From the NCBI RefSeq assembly GCF_013407185.1, contig NZ_CP026995.1:372841-436840 (forward strand): 64,000 nucleotides of DNA. The letters are read 5' to 3'. The position numbers and the translations under genes are program-made. Of the stretch, positions 1 through 9,492 are shown piece by piece. Position 1 is the stretch's first letter. Each line of letters opens with the position of its first letter. The stretch is from Nitrosopumilus ureiphilus. Lineage in GTDB: Archaea > Thermoproteota > Nitrososphaeria > Nitrososphaerales > Nitrosopumilaceae. The notes below the pieces were generated by a model that searched no databases, was not told the origin of the DNA, and saw only the letters and a list, made by a program, of their open reading frames with translations.

Positions 1-420
1 AATTTAGATAAACATACTGTAAATATTAGAAATTCTAAAATCAACGAATATTCGCTAACTACTATTTTACCGTATGATATTCCCATGTTAGAGAAAATGT
101 CTGAGACTCATTCCAAATCTGAGAAACTATTTCCAATAGATCGTAATATTGCATGGTTATATGCAAAACAAGCAGGTAGGTTAGCAGGTTTTAAAATATC
201 TCAAACATATGAAAAAAGAGAAATTAAGGGAATTTGGACTTCGATATTCAGGGTATCGTGTTCAAAAAGAATGTTTGAACTTGATGCTAATACTGAATTA
301 GTTAATAGAAAACTACGAAAAAAATCTCCAAAATCCATAAATCGTTTATCAAAGGATAAACTCAATATTTTACTTGCATGGGAAAATGAAAAATTCTTTA
401 AATTCATGGAATCAAACTAG
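1..420 (+). CDS. hypothetical protein, 5' end outside window
   Basis: The frame is open from base 1 through to a TAG at 418-420, so the gene very likely starts upstream. The first internal ATG is at 85. The visible part is a soluble, Lys-rich, mostly helical sequence with no membrane segment. I recognise no domain or catalytic motif. It lies at the edge of a stretch rich in mobile or defence-like genes and reads away from the P-loop gene that follows on the opposite strand. No function is assigned. Confidence 0.55.
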   Translation, partial: NLDKHTVNIRNSKINEYSLTTILPYDIPMLEKMSETHSKSEKLFPIDRNIAWLYAKQAGRLAGFKISQTYEKREIKGIWTSIFRVSCSKRMFELDANTELVNRKLRKKSPKSINRLSKDKLNILLAWENEKFFKFMESN

Positions 421-508
421 CGATATTTGGTATTTTTATGGTCGTATATGTTAATTTATGAATAAAACTTTTTCAAGTTATAATGGAAATTGATCCTTTT
501 GCAATAAT

Positions 509-943
509 TCAGATTGATGCTACCATCATTACTGGGATTCTGATACTACTTACAATCACCAAATTTGTTCGTACTAACGATGAATTTTGGCTACCAAAAG
601 GTGTTTCATCTATTGTAATCCCAATTGCAGCATCAGGCAATGGTTTTTCTCGTTTAAAGTTTTGGGCAATACACCTATCAGTACTAACGTCAAAAAATAT
701 TCCAGTGACTTTGGCATCAAATGATTTTGCCATTTCAAATAGTTTCTGACGTACGTCTTTAGTGTGGTTAATGTCATCAATCACAAAATCATTGTTTTGC
801 TCTAGTCTTTCTAAAATTATTCTATGTTCTTTTTTTGTGTCTCCAATATCATCACGGGAGATTCTCATCATTTCTGGAAAGAATTTTCTACAAAACGTAG
901 TTTTTCCACATCCAGGAATACCAATTAGCATAATTATTTTCAC
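509..943 (-). CDS. P-loop kinase, polynucleotide kinase/zeta-like
   Basis: The N-terminus carries a clear Walker A motif, GIPGCGKTTF, at about residues 8-17, directly after a hydrophobic strand (MKIIML). An SRDDIG stretch and a strand ending in DDIN (about residues 55-60) follow. This matches small AAA_33/T4-polynucleotide-kinase-like or zeta-toxin-like P-loop kinases, which phosphorylate nucleic-acid ends or small molecules. At 144 residues it is a minimal single-domain form. The C-terminal tail after KREKPLPDAAI looks less typical of the family and might be altered. The substrate cannot be read from the sequence. It is followed by the 245-residue gene on the same strand, 12 bases upstream of it. 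Confidence 0.65.
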   Translation of the reverse strand: MKIIMLIGIPGCGKTTFCRKFFPEMMRISRDDIGDTKKEHRIILERLEQNNDFVIDDINHTKDVRQKLFEMAKSFDAKVTGIFFDVSTDRCIAQNFKREKPLPDAAIGITIDETPFGSQNSSLVRTNLVIVSSIRIPVMMVASI

Positions 944-955
944 ATACAGATCACA

Positions 956-1693
956 TCAAAGTTTCTTTAGTTTCAAATTATCAAACAAATAAGCAAGCTC
1001 ATTATCTTCTTCATATTCATCCTCATCCTCGTCATATTCTTCATCTTCCTCAGTTTCCATATTCATAAATTCAAATATTTTCCCTATAGGACCAAGAAGA
1101 GAGGATAAATCATCCATCGTAAAATTAGACAATCCAGCAAAATCAAAAACTCGTTGGTTGTTGATGTTAAAGAAATTTCCGTCTGTATCAAAGGTCATAA
1201 AATTCTGTGAGTCTATAAGATTGGCTAGTTTTGTATCCGTTGTTTCATACAAGGTAGGTGATGCTTCTGCCATTGCATGAAACAGTTTGTGTACATCCAT
1301 AGACAAAACTGCATTTCGGCCTCGAATTGTTACAAAATCATTCATGATTTGCTGTTCACGACCCTTAAAATCAGGCACATTCCATGCGTACAGAGTCTTT
1401 CCTTCAGGCTTGAATGGCTTACCTTCAAGTTGCTGGAAGAACTCCTTGTATGCAGGCAAGTTTTGTTTTATTGATTGAGTTATTGCATCAGGGCTGAGAT
1501 CAAGTTTCTCATAATAATTACGGTCATAGTTATTTTTGATGTGTGCAACACCGCTCTTGTGAAAGCTAATCTTGTATCCAGTTTCAGGAAATATCCAATA
1601 AACATCACCATCTGGCGCAAAGTCAAACTTCATACGAGACACTGGACCATCAGTACCAGAAAATTCAAACTTGAGTGTACGCAAATCAATCAT
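956..1693 (-). CDS. hypothetical protein with acidic C-terminal tail
   Basis: A 245-residue soluble protein. Residues 1-205 look like a mixed alpha/beta fold (several alternating strands near the N-terminus, helices in the middle). They are followed by a very acidic run of Glu, Asp and Tyr at about residues 212-232 and a short basic end. No signal peptide or membrane segment is visible and I recognise no family. It ends 12 bases before the P-loop kinase start on the same strand, so the two may be co-transcribed. The acidic tail could be a protein-interaction or nucleic-acid-mimic segment, which is inference only. Confidence 0.6.
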   Translation of the reverse strand: MIDLRTLKFEFSGTDGPVSRMKFDFAPDGDVYWIFPETGYKISFHKSGVAHIKNNYDRNYYEKLDLSPDAITQSIKQNLPAYKEFFQQLEGKPFKPEGKTLYAWNVPDFKGREQQIMNDFVTIRGRNAVLSMDVHKLFHAMAEASPTLYETTDTKLANLIDSQNFMTFDTDGNFFNINNQRVFDFAGLSNFTMDDLSSLLGPIGKIFEFMNMETEEDEEYDEDEDEYEEDNELAYLFDNLKLKKL

Positions 1694-1753
1694 GCATACA
1701 ATATACGAAATACTAGAAGATAGGTTTTATCATACAAAGATTAGAGATAGTCA

Positions 1754-2662
1754 TTGACAGATACAGACGAGATCAAATTAGCATATGATCACATAATACA
1801 AGAATTACTATTAGACAAGATTAAACCATCTTTAGGCATAGATTTTAAAAAAGCCCAGCAAGCTCATGATTCTACTCATCAACTAATGTTAATGGAAGCA
1901 AATATTGCAGAGAATTTAGACAACTATTCATTCAAGACAAATTCAGTTTATTTTATTTACAATTGGGAATTGTTTGATCAAATGACAAGATCAAATATTG
2001 AAGCATTATCAACATTTTACAATTCTGCATTTGTTTTGCTAAGAACTGTAGTGGAGCTTTTAATCAAAGGGACATTCTACGATTGTCTTTCACATAAAAA
2101 ATTTCGAGATGATGCAAAAACAATAGAACAAGCAAACACAGGTATTAATCTAAAATTATTTCTAAGTGAGAGAATACAAAAAGATCCCAACATAACTGAT
2201 GAATTTGAAAAGATTTCAATATCAATTTTTGATGAACTGGATTCGTATTTGTCACAAAGGAAAAATGTTTTATCAACAAAATTGATGCTAAGACAAATAA
2301 TTGACTGGGGAATGCTAGAAGGGATTGATGATGCAAAGAACTTGATTTATGGAATTTATGAGAGATTATCTTCAGATGTACATGTTTCTCACAACAATAT
2401 AGACATTGGACGTCGACTAAATACAAATAGAGAACTATTCAAAAAGCGTGAAATCATGCCTGAATATCTTACAGAATATCTGGAATTACTTCATACAATC
2501 ACAGATATCTGTTTAGTTGTAATGCTTAATCTTTTCAGAGAAGATATCCAAAAATCCAATAATACTAAAGAGATGCTTAAAAAAAGATTAAGTGAACAGC
2601 ATTTTGTATCATTAGAACTGTTTAGAACTGAAAATAAAATCAAGGAATTGGTGAAGAGTTAA
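1754..2662 (+). CDS. HEPN-like all-helical protein
   Basis: A 302-residue, almost entirely helical protein with a TTG start. Two features resemble HEPN/DUF5677-type proteins: a central helix with R97 and E101 (LLRTVVELLIKG), and a later R-x5-H motif, R204 to H210 (RLSSDVH), followed by another His. HEPN domains are RNases or RNA-binding helical bundles common in toxin-antitoxin, abortive-infection and CRISPR loci. The stop codon is one base before the ATG of the next, broken gene, so the pair looks like a two-gene unit. Family assignment is by pattern only, and RNase activity is inference. Confidence 0.6.
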   Translation: MTDTDEIKLAYDHIIQELLLDKIKPSLGIDFKKAQQAHDSTHQLMLMEANIAENLDNYSFKTNSVYFIYNWELFDQMTRSNIEALSTFYNSAFVLLRTVVELLIKGTFYDCLSHKKFRDDAKTIEQANTGINLKLFLSERIQKDPNITDEFEKISISIFDELDSYLSQRKNVLSTKLMLRQIIDWGMLEGIDDAKNLIYGIYERLSSDVHVSHNNIDIGRRLNTNRELFKKREIMPEYLTEYLELLHTITDICLVVMLNLFREDIQKSNNTKEMLKKRLSEQHFVSLELFRTENKIKELVKS

Positions 2663-2663
2663 A

Positions 2664-3298
2664 ATGACAGATGAAGAACGTGAGCCAAATTATGACAGCA
2701 CCTTTGCTTTTTTAGAGATACTGCGTATTTTATAGGATTCAAGAAAATACCAGAATTGGTTGTTAGAATACCACAATATTGAACAACATCAAGAATTTTT
2801 GGAAGGATACAAATACATTCAAACTGTATCTTACATGTATCTTATCAACAACCTGATATCATTTGATCCATTCAATCTCAAAGATGATGAAAAACTAACA
2901 CGTGCAGAGTTTATGGGAAAAAATATCAATGATATTCCAAACAGCTGTGAAAAAACAACAGTGCTGAAAAATATTTGGAAGCAAAGCAAAAAGATAAGAC
3001 GAGCAAAGAGTTTTGAAGACATCCAAAGTGCAGAAATATCCAAAATTGTAACAATGTATGAAAGTTTGCGTGAAAAAAACATTGTTGCAAACAAACAAAT
3101 TTCAAAAGAAGAATCAATGCAAACTTGGTATTATATACAACCATTACAAATGATGTAAAAAAGCAATTTGAGAAAGAAGGAATCCGAGTTTATCAGGATT
3201 TTAAAAGTACAATAGAAAATGATAGAATCTTTGAGGGTACAAGAAGAGAATTGAAAAGTTTTCTAAATTCTGATTCAAGCTATTATGATTTTCTCTAA
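2664..3298 (+). pseudogene. broken partner gene of the HEPN-like gene
   Basis: An ATG at 2664, one base after the upstream stop, opens a frame that hits TAG at 2733-2735. The same frame then continues cleanly (GATTCAAGAAAATACCAG onward) to TAA at 3156-3158. Around 3105-3130 the coding signal moves to another frame, which runs as VLYTTITNDVKKQFEKEG and ends at TAA 3296-3298. Joining the segments gives one helical protein of about 210 residues with one in-frame stop and one frameshift. No domain is recognised. Tight linkage to the upstream gene suggests an original two-component module. Sequencing error remains possible for either lesion. Confidence 0.6.
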
Positions 3299-3313
3299 GT
3301 TAGTTTTGAAGTC

Positions 3314-4279
3314 TCAACAGATTTGTTTCATAAAATCAATAAATCCTTTCGGAGATGTAATCAAAACTTGCCATTTAGAAATTTCTTTTCTTGTTTCTGG
3401 TGATAATCTGTTGAAGTTAGGCTGTGGGAATCTAACACTTTTTGGTGCTGGACATTCATAGATGATAGAATCTATTTTTTCATATACAGGTTCTTTTGTG
3501 ACATAACCAGAATCAAGATCTATATCTTTTGGATTAATGATACATTTTTGCAAATTTGCTGTAGTAACTATTATTGGAATGATTGTATCAAGAGTAGAAT
3601 CAATAAATCCTTGCAAGATGTTACTCTGTAGTTTGTCTAGAATAAATCCATAAGTGCCTTTTATGATCTGTCGTGATGCATTATCTATCAAAGATTTGTT
3701 GGATTGGTATGTTTTTCTATCAATTTTATTATTTGTGAGTGCAATGGATGTATTTGACACAGGATTTCTAAGTGCGTTGCTATCTTCCCATTTGTGTAAA
3801 TCGACAAATACTTCATTACCACAAGAGGATGTTTCTGGAATCTTAAATAATGAAACATGTCCTTTACTTTGAAAACTTTTGATTATTACATTCATTGGTT
3901 TTGGTTTTGACACATCAAAGAAAATCCAATCAGAATAGATTGGATCTAATTTTTTGCATTCTACACATAATGTGATGGTAGGATCCTTACCAATTGTTCC
4001 TACAACATCAATTGATGTCTCTTCTAACTCTATTTTGTTTTTACATTCTTCCATAGATCGAATAATGTCTTGTGGATGATACACTGGTTTTTTGGTATAT
4101 TCATCAATGGAATAATTTCCATGTTTGATTGGATCTACTGTGAATGGAGATACTTGTACTGGATATTCAGTATCAACAGACCAACCATCAAAATCTAATT
4201 CTTTTGAGATGAGAGATTGTAAAAACATGCCACTTTGATTAAGAGATTTTGTGGAATCAGAAAGAAGAGTATCTGGCAT
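3314..4279 (-). CDS. PD-(D/E)XK nuclease-like protein
   Basis: A 321-residue soluble protein. Near the N-terminus a helix-strand unit (KELDFDGWSVDTEYP) precedes D91 in IDVVG and, on the next strand, the triplet E107-C108-K109 in LCVECKK. Together these match the core of PD-(D/E)XK nucleases, where Asp and ExK bind the metal, as in restriction-like and Mrr-like enzymes. Residues 125-321 have no recognised domain and might bind DNA or regulate. It is convergent with the broken gene ending at 3298. Context among HEPN and PIN remnants supports a defence role, but no methyltransferase partner is visible. Function is inferred from motif only. Confidence 0.55.
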   Translation of the reverse strand: MPDTLLSDSTKSLNQSGMFLQSLISKELDFDGWSVDTEYPVQVSPFTVDPIKHGNYSIDEYTKKPVYHPQDIIRSMEECKNKIELEETSIDVVGTIGKDPTITLCVECKKLDPIYSDWIFFDVSKPKPMNVIIKSFQSKGHVSLFKIPETSSCGNEVFVDLHKWEDSNALRNPVSNTSIALTNNKIDRKTYQSNKSLIDNASRQIIKGTYGFILDKLQSNILQGFIDSTLDTIIPIIVTTANLQKCIINPKDIDLDSGYVTKEPVYEKIDSIIYECPAPKSVRFPQPNFNRLSPETRKEISKWQVLITSPKGFIDFMKQIC

Positions 4280-4405
4280 AAAATATTATCTATGTCTTTA
4301 TATTTTAAATTAAATAACAACACATGTTATCTATTTGTAAACTCAGAAAATCATTTCGAATAACTGTTAGAAATATGGAATTATTGGATTGGTGTGAAAT
4401 GAACT

Positions 4406-5434
4406 ATGATTGATTTTGGTTCGGGTTATAGGAATTTATGTCTAAGCTCTCAGCAACAAGTTTTATCCTTTATTAAAAAACAAATAGATTCTTATCCTTT
4501 GTTTGAAAAATTGTTAGGTTTTACATTTTCATTAAATGAATTGATGTTTTCAGCATATGACAAAGTTCTTGAAAAGATTGAGGAGCCAAAAAGTCATAAT
4601 ACTTCTAACAAACTGATCGCAGAAGGAGCTATTGTAGGGTTATGTGGATTGAATCTTCATTCAATTTGGCACGCTTTACGACCTTTAGAACAAAACTCAA
4701 TTCAAAATTGTTCTAATGTTATTAGACCAGTTTTTGAATCCATTCCAAAGATGTTTTATGCATTAACTCATCCTGAAGATATTCACGAAATATTTCTACG
4801 AGAAGAATTTGGATTATGGTTATCCCAACGCCGATATTTTGATGAGATTAATCAAGTTGGTATCTCTAAAGGATTTCTACAAAAAAACCCAAATGCAAAC
4901 CCATCTGACTATGAATATTTGTATTTAAAATGTTATCTTAATCATAATGACGAAGGAAGAAAAATTGAAGAAAAAGTAAAAATGTTGAAAATCATAGATG
5001 GGAAACCAAAAGTTACCAAAAGTGCTTACAAAAGTTTTAAGGGAAAATTCAATAATGATTGGTTTCGCAATAAAATTTACACAGAAGAATCTTTAGCATT
5101 ACAGAATACATCATATGCTTCTTTTAGCATGAATTCTCATGCTAATTTTGCACGGGTTAGATCTCTAATCCGATATGATCCTGAATGGAGTCCAAGATTT
5201 TTCAAGATTTTAACTCACTTGGCATTTTATAATCTCTACATTTACTTCAATGCAGCTCATGAAAGAATTAATGAAATTGGAGAGCTTCCAGATACAATAT
5301 CGTTTATCAGAGATGCACAAAAAGAATTAGAACACTATTTTGCAATGACTTATCTTTATCCTGATGTTCCCGAATATTACAAAAATCTAATTTTGTATCC
5401 TGAAAATAAATTTAATAGAGATACAGATAATTAA
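4406..5434 (+). CDS. HEPN/DUF5677-like helical protein
   Basis: A 342-residue, mostly helical protein. It has R107 and E111 in a helix (VIRPVFESIPKM) and, near residue 237, YASFSMNSHANF with H245. This is the layout of DUF5677-like helical proteins that also fits the 1754-2662 product. A strict R-x4-6-H pair is not obvious, so RNase activity is doubtful. Its end overlaps the apparent beginning of the frameshifted PIN-like gene in another frame, suggesting translational coupling. A helical protein paired with a PIN-like nuclease would suit a toxin/antitoxin or phage-defence pair. That is inference. Confidence 0.6.
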   Translation: MIDFGSGYRNLCLSSQQQVLSFIKKQIDSYPLFEKLLGFTFSLNELMFSAYDKVLEKIEEPKSHNTSNKLIAEGAIVGLCGLNLHSIWHALRPLEQNSIQNCSNVIRPVFESIPKMFYALTHPEDIHEIFLREEFGLWLSQRRYFDEINQVGISKGFLQKNPNANPSDYEYLYLKCYLNHNDEGRKIEEKVKMLKIIDGKPKVTKSAYKSFKGKFNNDWFRNKIYTEESLALQNTSYASFSMNSHANFARVRSLIRYDPEWSPRFFKILTHLAFYNLYIYFNAAHERINEIGELPDTISFIRDAQKELEHYFAMTYLYPDVPEYYKNLILYPENKFNRDTDN

Positions 5435-6399
5435 ACGAGTTTTTCTAGATACCAATCATTGGATTACATTAACAAAAGTAAGAATTGGTAGCGAAGATGA
5501 TCATGAGTTATTAGAAATATACAACAAAATAAAAAAAAATCAGATACAGGACAAATCATATTCCCATTTTCTCTCTTTCATCTACAGGATTTGTTAAAAA
5601 ATAAAAAAACTAAACAAAGAAATGATGTAATCGATTGTATTGTAGATATATCTAAGGGGTGGATTTTAAAATCACATACATTATTCCATAAAAAAGAAAT
5701 TGAAAATGCAGTATTAATCAAAATAGGTAAAAAACCAATTCACGATATAAAATCACAAATAATTGACAAGGGAATTTCATATACAGCAGGAGATGAATAT
5801 CATATTACATCAAGTACCGTTTATGGAAAACTTTGGCTTTTAAAAAATGGAGATGAATTAAAAAAACATCTTGATAGTATCGAAGTTATGAAATTCTGCT
5901 TAAAAAACGAAGAATTTTGTAAGATAGTAAATCAAACTACAAACAACCTAAAAGCACAAGCATTAAAGTTAGAAGGAAATAGAAACCACAGAAAGAATTG
6001 GTCTAAAACTCGAATATGGGACAATGAAATCCATGCATTTTTTTAATGGAACTATAATTCCTCATCTTTCTGAATTTGCGTTAAAAAATAATTTTAAAGA
6101 TAAAATTATCTATCTATTTAAAAAGAAATCCGATATAGAATCTTTTTTTGAATTATTACCATCAATTGATACTTTTATTCGGCTTATTTTTACTAGAGAT
6201 AATGAATCACCTGAGCGAAAAATCAAACCTAATGATGCAGTAGATATCAATCACTTATCAGGAGCCATACCTTATTGTGATGTGGTAGTTACAGAAAAAA
6301 ATGTTTGCAAATTTAGCTTTAAAACAAAAATTATACAAAAAATACAATTGTATTATTCTTTCAGATATTAAAAAACTGAAGAAAATCTTAAACAGTTAA
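5415..6399 (+). pseudogene. PIN-like nuclease gene with three frameshifts
   Basis: Four successive frames join into one protein. It opens with KRVFLDTNHWITL, a typical PIN first strand with its Asp (5433-5471), and continues through IIFPFSLFHLQDLL. It ends with NDAVDINHLSGAIPYCD (about 6230-6280) and a final KYNCIILSDIKKL in a new frame, stopping at TAA 6397-6399. The shifts sit in homopolymers: an A run ending at 5539, T7 near 6037-6043, and A6 near 6336-6345. The conserved acidic residues at both ends are those PIN RNases use for metal binding. The start codon is unclear because the frame overlaps the end of the upstream gene. As assembled, the gene cannot make a full protein. Confidence 0.7.
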
Positions 6400-7687
6400 T
6401 GACAAATTGTGTATTAATTTTATTTTTTAACATGAGTTATCAGGTTTATTTACGCACAACACAGCATACTTTTTTTATAAAATAAAATTCATTGTATTTA
6501 TTTATCATATCTTTTATTTAAAATAGAAAACATCTTTTTCTCAATAAAAGATAGACATCCCGATATTTTCAGAAGGAATCAGTGCAAAATCCTAGGCATC
6601 AACTATACACACATACTAATTACGCGGGGAACCCGATTTGAACTTCCAGAGGGTTTAACCAAATAGATACTCCCCTTAAGAGATTTGAAATAGTTTTACA
6701 GCAAATAATTGCAGGCTCTAACCTCTTTGAACTAGCCTACTTTTCATGTTCATATCACACAAAAATTATGAGTTGATAAAACACAATATGGAAATCTACT
6801 AAGATTTACCGACTGTTTTTTGCTATTTTCAGAACACTCTGACAGACTGGAACATAAAACCAGACAATACAACTTATGATCTAGGGCTATGGCGAAAAAA
6901 TCATGGCACCATCACCGGTATATTGCCGTCATTTTATCGCCAGTAAATGCCGTATTGAGAAGAAATCAGCAATAAGAGGCGATAAATGATTACAAAACTC
7001 TCCATCAGATAAAGGGTGGGGGTCCTAGGGGACATAACAGTATTCATTTGGGCTGTAGGAATACCCGATGTTACATTTAGGTTAACTTGAATCGCATCAT
7101 TATTGGAAGCTTCTAATCGGCAATTCCTCGAAAATTATTATTCAGTAATTATGAATCTGTATGGATTCAGAGTTACTCTTCTACAAATATCCAAGCTAGA
7201 CTTCTAACTTCTTCCCATGATGGATTTAAATTATTATTATAATCTTTGATATTTGTTATGCAAAATTTGTTTATAATGTTCATGAATCATTTGTTTAGAT
7301 CAATGATCCATGTTATTGAGGGTCTAGATTAATCCTAAAGCGATATTGAGTCTAAAGGGATTCTTGCCAAAATTGAGCTGTGTCTTGCGATCATTTAGGG
7401 GCGATCAAGGTAAAATAATATACATGATCGCTAGAAAAACAAGGTTCGAATATTTTTTTCCTGCAAAGTCCTACCACTATTCTTGATACTTCACACACCT
7501 ACCTAGGTCAGACGCGATACTTTGCAATACTGCTGTTTTGCTTGCGATACTTGATGTATCGTGCACGACACTGCATATTTCATGTGCGATACTAGGATGC
7601 TGAAATCACATTTTTGTTAGGCATAATGTGTCTGTTTACCGAGTAGCATTGATTCTATACATAAGACTTTATCTTGCCTTTTAATTT
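6400..7687. other. gene-poor 1.3-kb intergenic region
   Basis: No convincing gene is seen on either strand. The region holds a possible decayed tRNA on the minus strand (6622-6742) and a 28-codon ORF at 6889-6975 that I do not trust. It also has a G-rich patch at about 7013-7032 and a cluster of the heptamer GCGATAC at 7514, 7544 and 7586, the middle copy forming a short hairpin with GTATCG. It is less AT-rich than the flanking genes in places, consistent with remnants of foreign or rearranged DNA. Confidence 0.5.
6622..6742 (-). pseudogene. possible decayed tRNA (Leu-like?)
   Basis: On the minus strand a stem AGGC/GCCT with a D-arm-like loop is followed by CTCTTAAGGGGAG (anticodon-arm-like). 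Then comes AACCC, then TTCAAATC, then GGGTTCCCCGCG, which resembles the T-arm and the 3' acceptor strand. The T-arm contains eight extra bases and no matching 5' acceptor strand (CGCGGGG) is found, so it does not fold as a working tRNA. It could be a fossil tRNA, perhaps an old integration site, or a coincidence. Confidence 0.22.
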
Positions 7688-8839
7688 TTAGTGATTTTTG
7701 TCATTATGAAACATAATGTTTATGCTATAACATAGACTTTCTAGCATACCATATGCCATACTTGGAGCAAATGTGGATGTATGATCGATATGTGTCATGG
7801 AATTTCTGAGTTTTTTAATTGCTTGAAATATGTTTGCTTGCCATTTTGGAATGATTCCATTTGCCATAAGATACGAAATTAATTCATTTGATGACATTGG
7901 AAATTTTTTTCCATTAACACGAACCTTGTACAATTTCCAATTTTGTTTTCTTTTTTGGTTTTGCAAACGGCTAAATATTTTTGAATATGTTGGATTAGTT
8001 AACTCTTGAATTTCATCTTCATAATGTATTTGAGCTTTATTGCCAATATCTGTAATGAATCTGTATTCCAAAGCGGTGTCGAATGATAACAGGCTGTAAT
8101 GACTTGCAACTGTAAACAATTGATAGTTGAAAAATGATAAAACATACAGATCTTTTGCAGTTTTAAACATACTTTTGACAGTATCTGGTACCTTCGGAAT
8201 TAAACTCAAAGAACTTACTTGCTTTTGTAGTTCCTCAATTGTATAGGCAGAACCTCTAAGGTCTGGCTTTAGATATTCTGATATTGGGATTGTTTTTTCT
8301 GGTAAAAGTTCATACAGTTTATTGAAATCTATTTTTTCTACTGTATTGTATTTTTGAGCAAAATAATCTGTAAAAAATGGATAGAACGGTGAAGTCATCT
8401 CATCTTTGAACTTGTCAAAATTCTCTTTTATGTCATAATCCAAAAAATGCACATAAGCATCTTCTAACGGAAATCCCGCTGTTGACTTTGCTTTGTTTAT
8501 CTCTGTTGATAATACTTCAGAACGATTTTCAGAAAGACAAAAATTTTTCTGGAGAGCCTTTTTCAACTCTTCTGTATTGCATTCAATTATATCGTGAATT
8601 GTTATTTTTGACTCTTCCAGACTTGTCAAATCATATTTTAGTAAACAGCCTCTTTTACTTGGATTGTTTTCATCCAAATTGACTTCGATTATGTCTAATT
8701 TGCAAGGTAATTTTGAAAATCCTGTCAATATTGCCTTTTCATTTGGAGAAATTTCTTCTGGATCCTCTTTATGATAATTTCTTTTCATTCTTTCTTTATG
8801 ATGACTAAAAATTTCAGAGAATAGTTCTTGGTAGTTCAT
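7688..8839 (-). CDS. large protein with C-terminal HEPN-like RNase motif
   Basis: A 383-residue protein. The last quarter is helical and contains R345-N-S-M-T-H350 (LRNSMTHID), a good match to the HEPN R-x4-H active-site motif, with a following helix (MLESLCYSINIMF). The N-terminal 300 residues have no recognised domain. The start ATG overlaps the stop of the upstream DUF2971-like gene by four bases, so the two were one operon. HEPN proteins cleave or bind RNA and are frequent in abortive-infection systems. This gene is intact while its DUF2971 partner is broken, so the module may no longer work as a pair. Confidence 0.6.
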   Translation of the reverse strand: MNYQELFSEIFSHHKERMKRNYHKEDPEEISPNEKAILTGFSKLPCKLDIIEVNLDENNPSKRGCLLKYDLTSLEESKITIHDIIECNTEELKKALQKNFCLSENRSEVLSTEINKAKSTAGFPLEDAYVHFLDYDIKENFDKFKDEMTSPFYPFFTDYFAQKYNTVEKIDFNKLYELLPEKTIPISEYLKPDLRGSAYTIEELQKQVSSLSLIPKVPDTVKSMFKTAKDLYVLSFFNYQLFTVASHYSLLSFDTALEYRFITDIGNKAQIHYEDEIQELTNPTYSKIFSRLQNQKRKQNWKLYKVRVNGKKFPMSSNELISYLMANGIIPKWQANIFQAIKKLRNSMTHIDHTSTFAPSMAYGMLESLCYSINIMFHNDKNH

Positions 8840-9492
8840 TTCAGAGAAAATAGTTCCGATTTGATAATTTCTTTTTCCAATCCATATTTATTCATGATTG
8901 ATTTTACCGCTTTTTGAAAGTATGGTTTTGAAAGTGGTGCCAAGTATATTTTTTCAATCAATGTATCTACATCTACATCAACATATTTTCCGTATTCTTC
9001 AAATTCTACTTCACTACTTCCGGAATACTTAACATTTTTTGAAATACATGCCCTTAGTTCATTTTCAGCAGAAAACGATTTCCTTTTGACAAAGAAATGT
9101 TTGTTATAAATCCAATCTCTCCCAATTCCTTCTTTTGTAGTATCCAAATAAATCACCTGACCTATTCTTATGTAGTCATCAGATTTATTGAACGCATCTT
9201 TGAGTCTCTTAACAGAGGATTGTATTGCTATTCCTAAATTATCATCTGCATACATCTTCCACATATGTGCTGATTCGTATTCGCTTACGTGCCAACAGTT
9301 AACGACACTATTTTTTCGAAGATCTGAAAGAAATTCATTTCTTTCTTCTGATGCATTTCCAATGATGATGTCTGTGTGTTCTCCCCAAATCTCTTTCTGT
9401 TTTATGTAATCCTACTTTTCTTTTATTAGATCAAAATCTGGCCTTATTCCTTCATAGGGATCTAACAGTTTGTTGAGGATAGGAAAAAGACA
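8836..9492 (-). pseudogene. DUF2971-family gene, N-terminally truncated, in-frame TAG
   Basis: The frame from an internal ATG (9264) down to 8836 encodes HMWKMYADDNLGIAI, the W-x-x-Y-a-x-x-x-G-i-a-i signature of DUF2971. Upstream the same frame stays in register (FLSDLRKNSVVNCWHVSEYE), crosses a TAG at 9412-9414, and continues through LNKLLDPYEGI. That is the usual N-terminal L-x-x-P-x-E-G region of the family. Family similarity ends near 9485-9495, exactly where a different remnant starts on the other strand. The gene has therefore lost its N-terminus and carries a nonsense codon. DUF2971 proteins are of unknown function and often lie in defence islands. Confidence 0.65.

Noticed and set aside
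483-749. Plus-strand frame opposite the P-loop kinase
   Set aside because: It is antisense to a gene with a clear Walker A motif and has no coding features of its own.
6889-6975. 28-codon ORF starting MAKKSWHHHRYIAVI
   Set aside because: Looks superficially like a transposase N-terminus but is too short, with no continuation in any frame.
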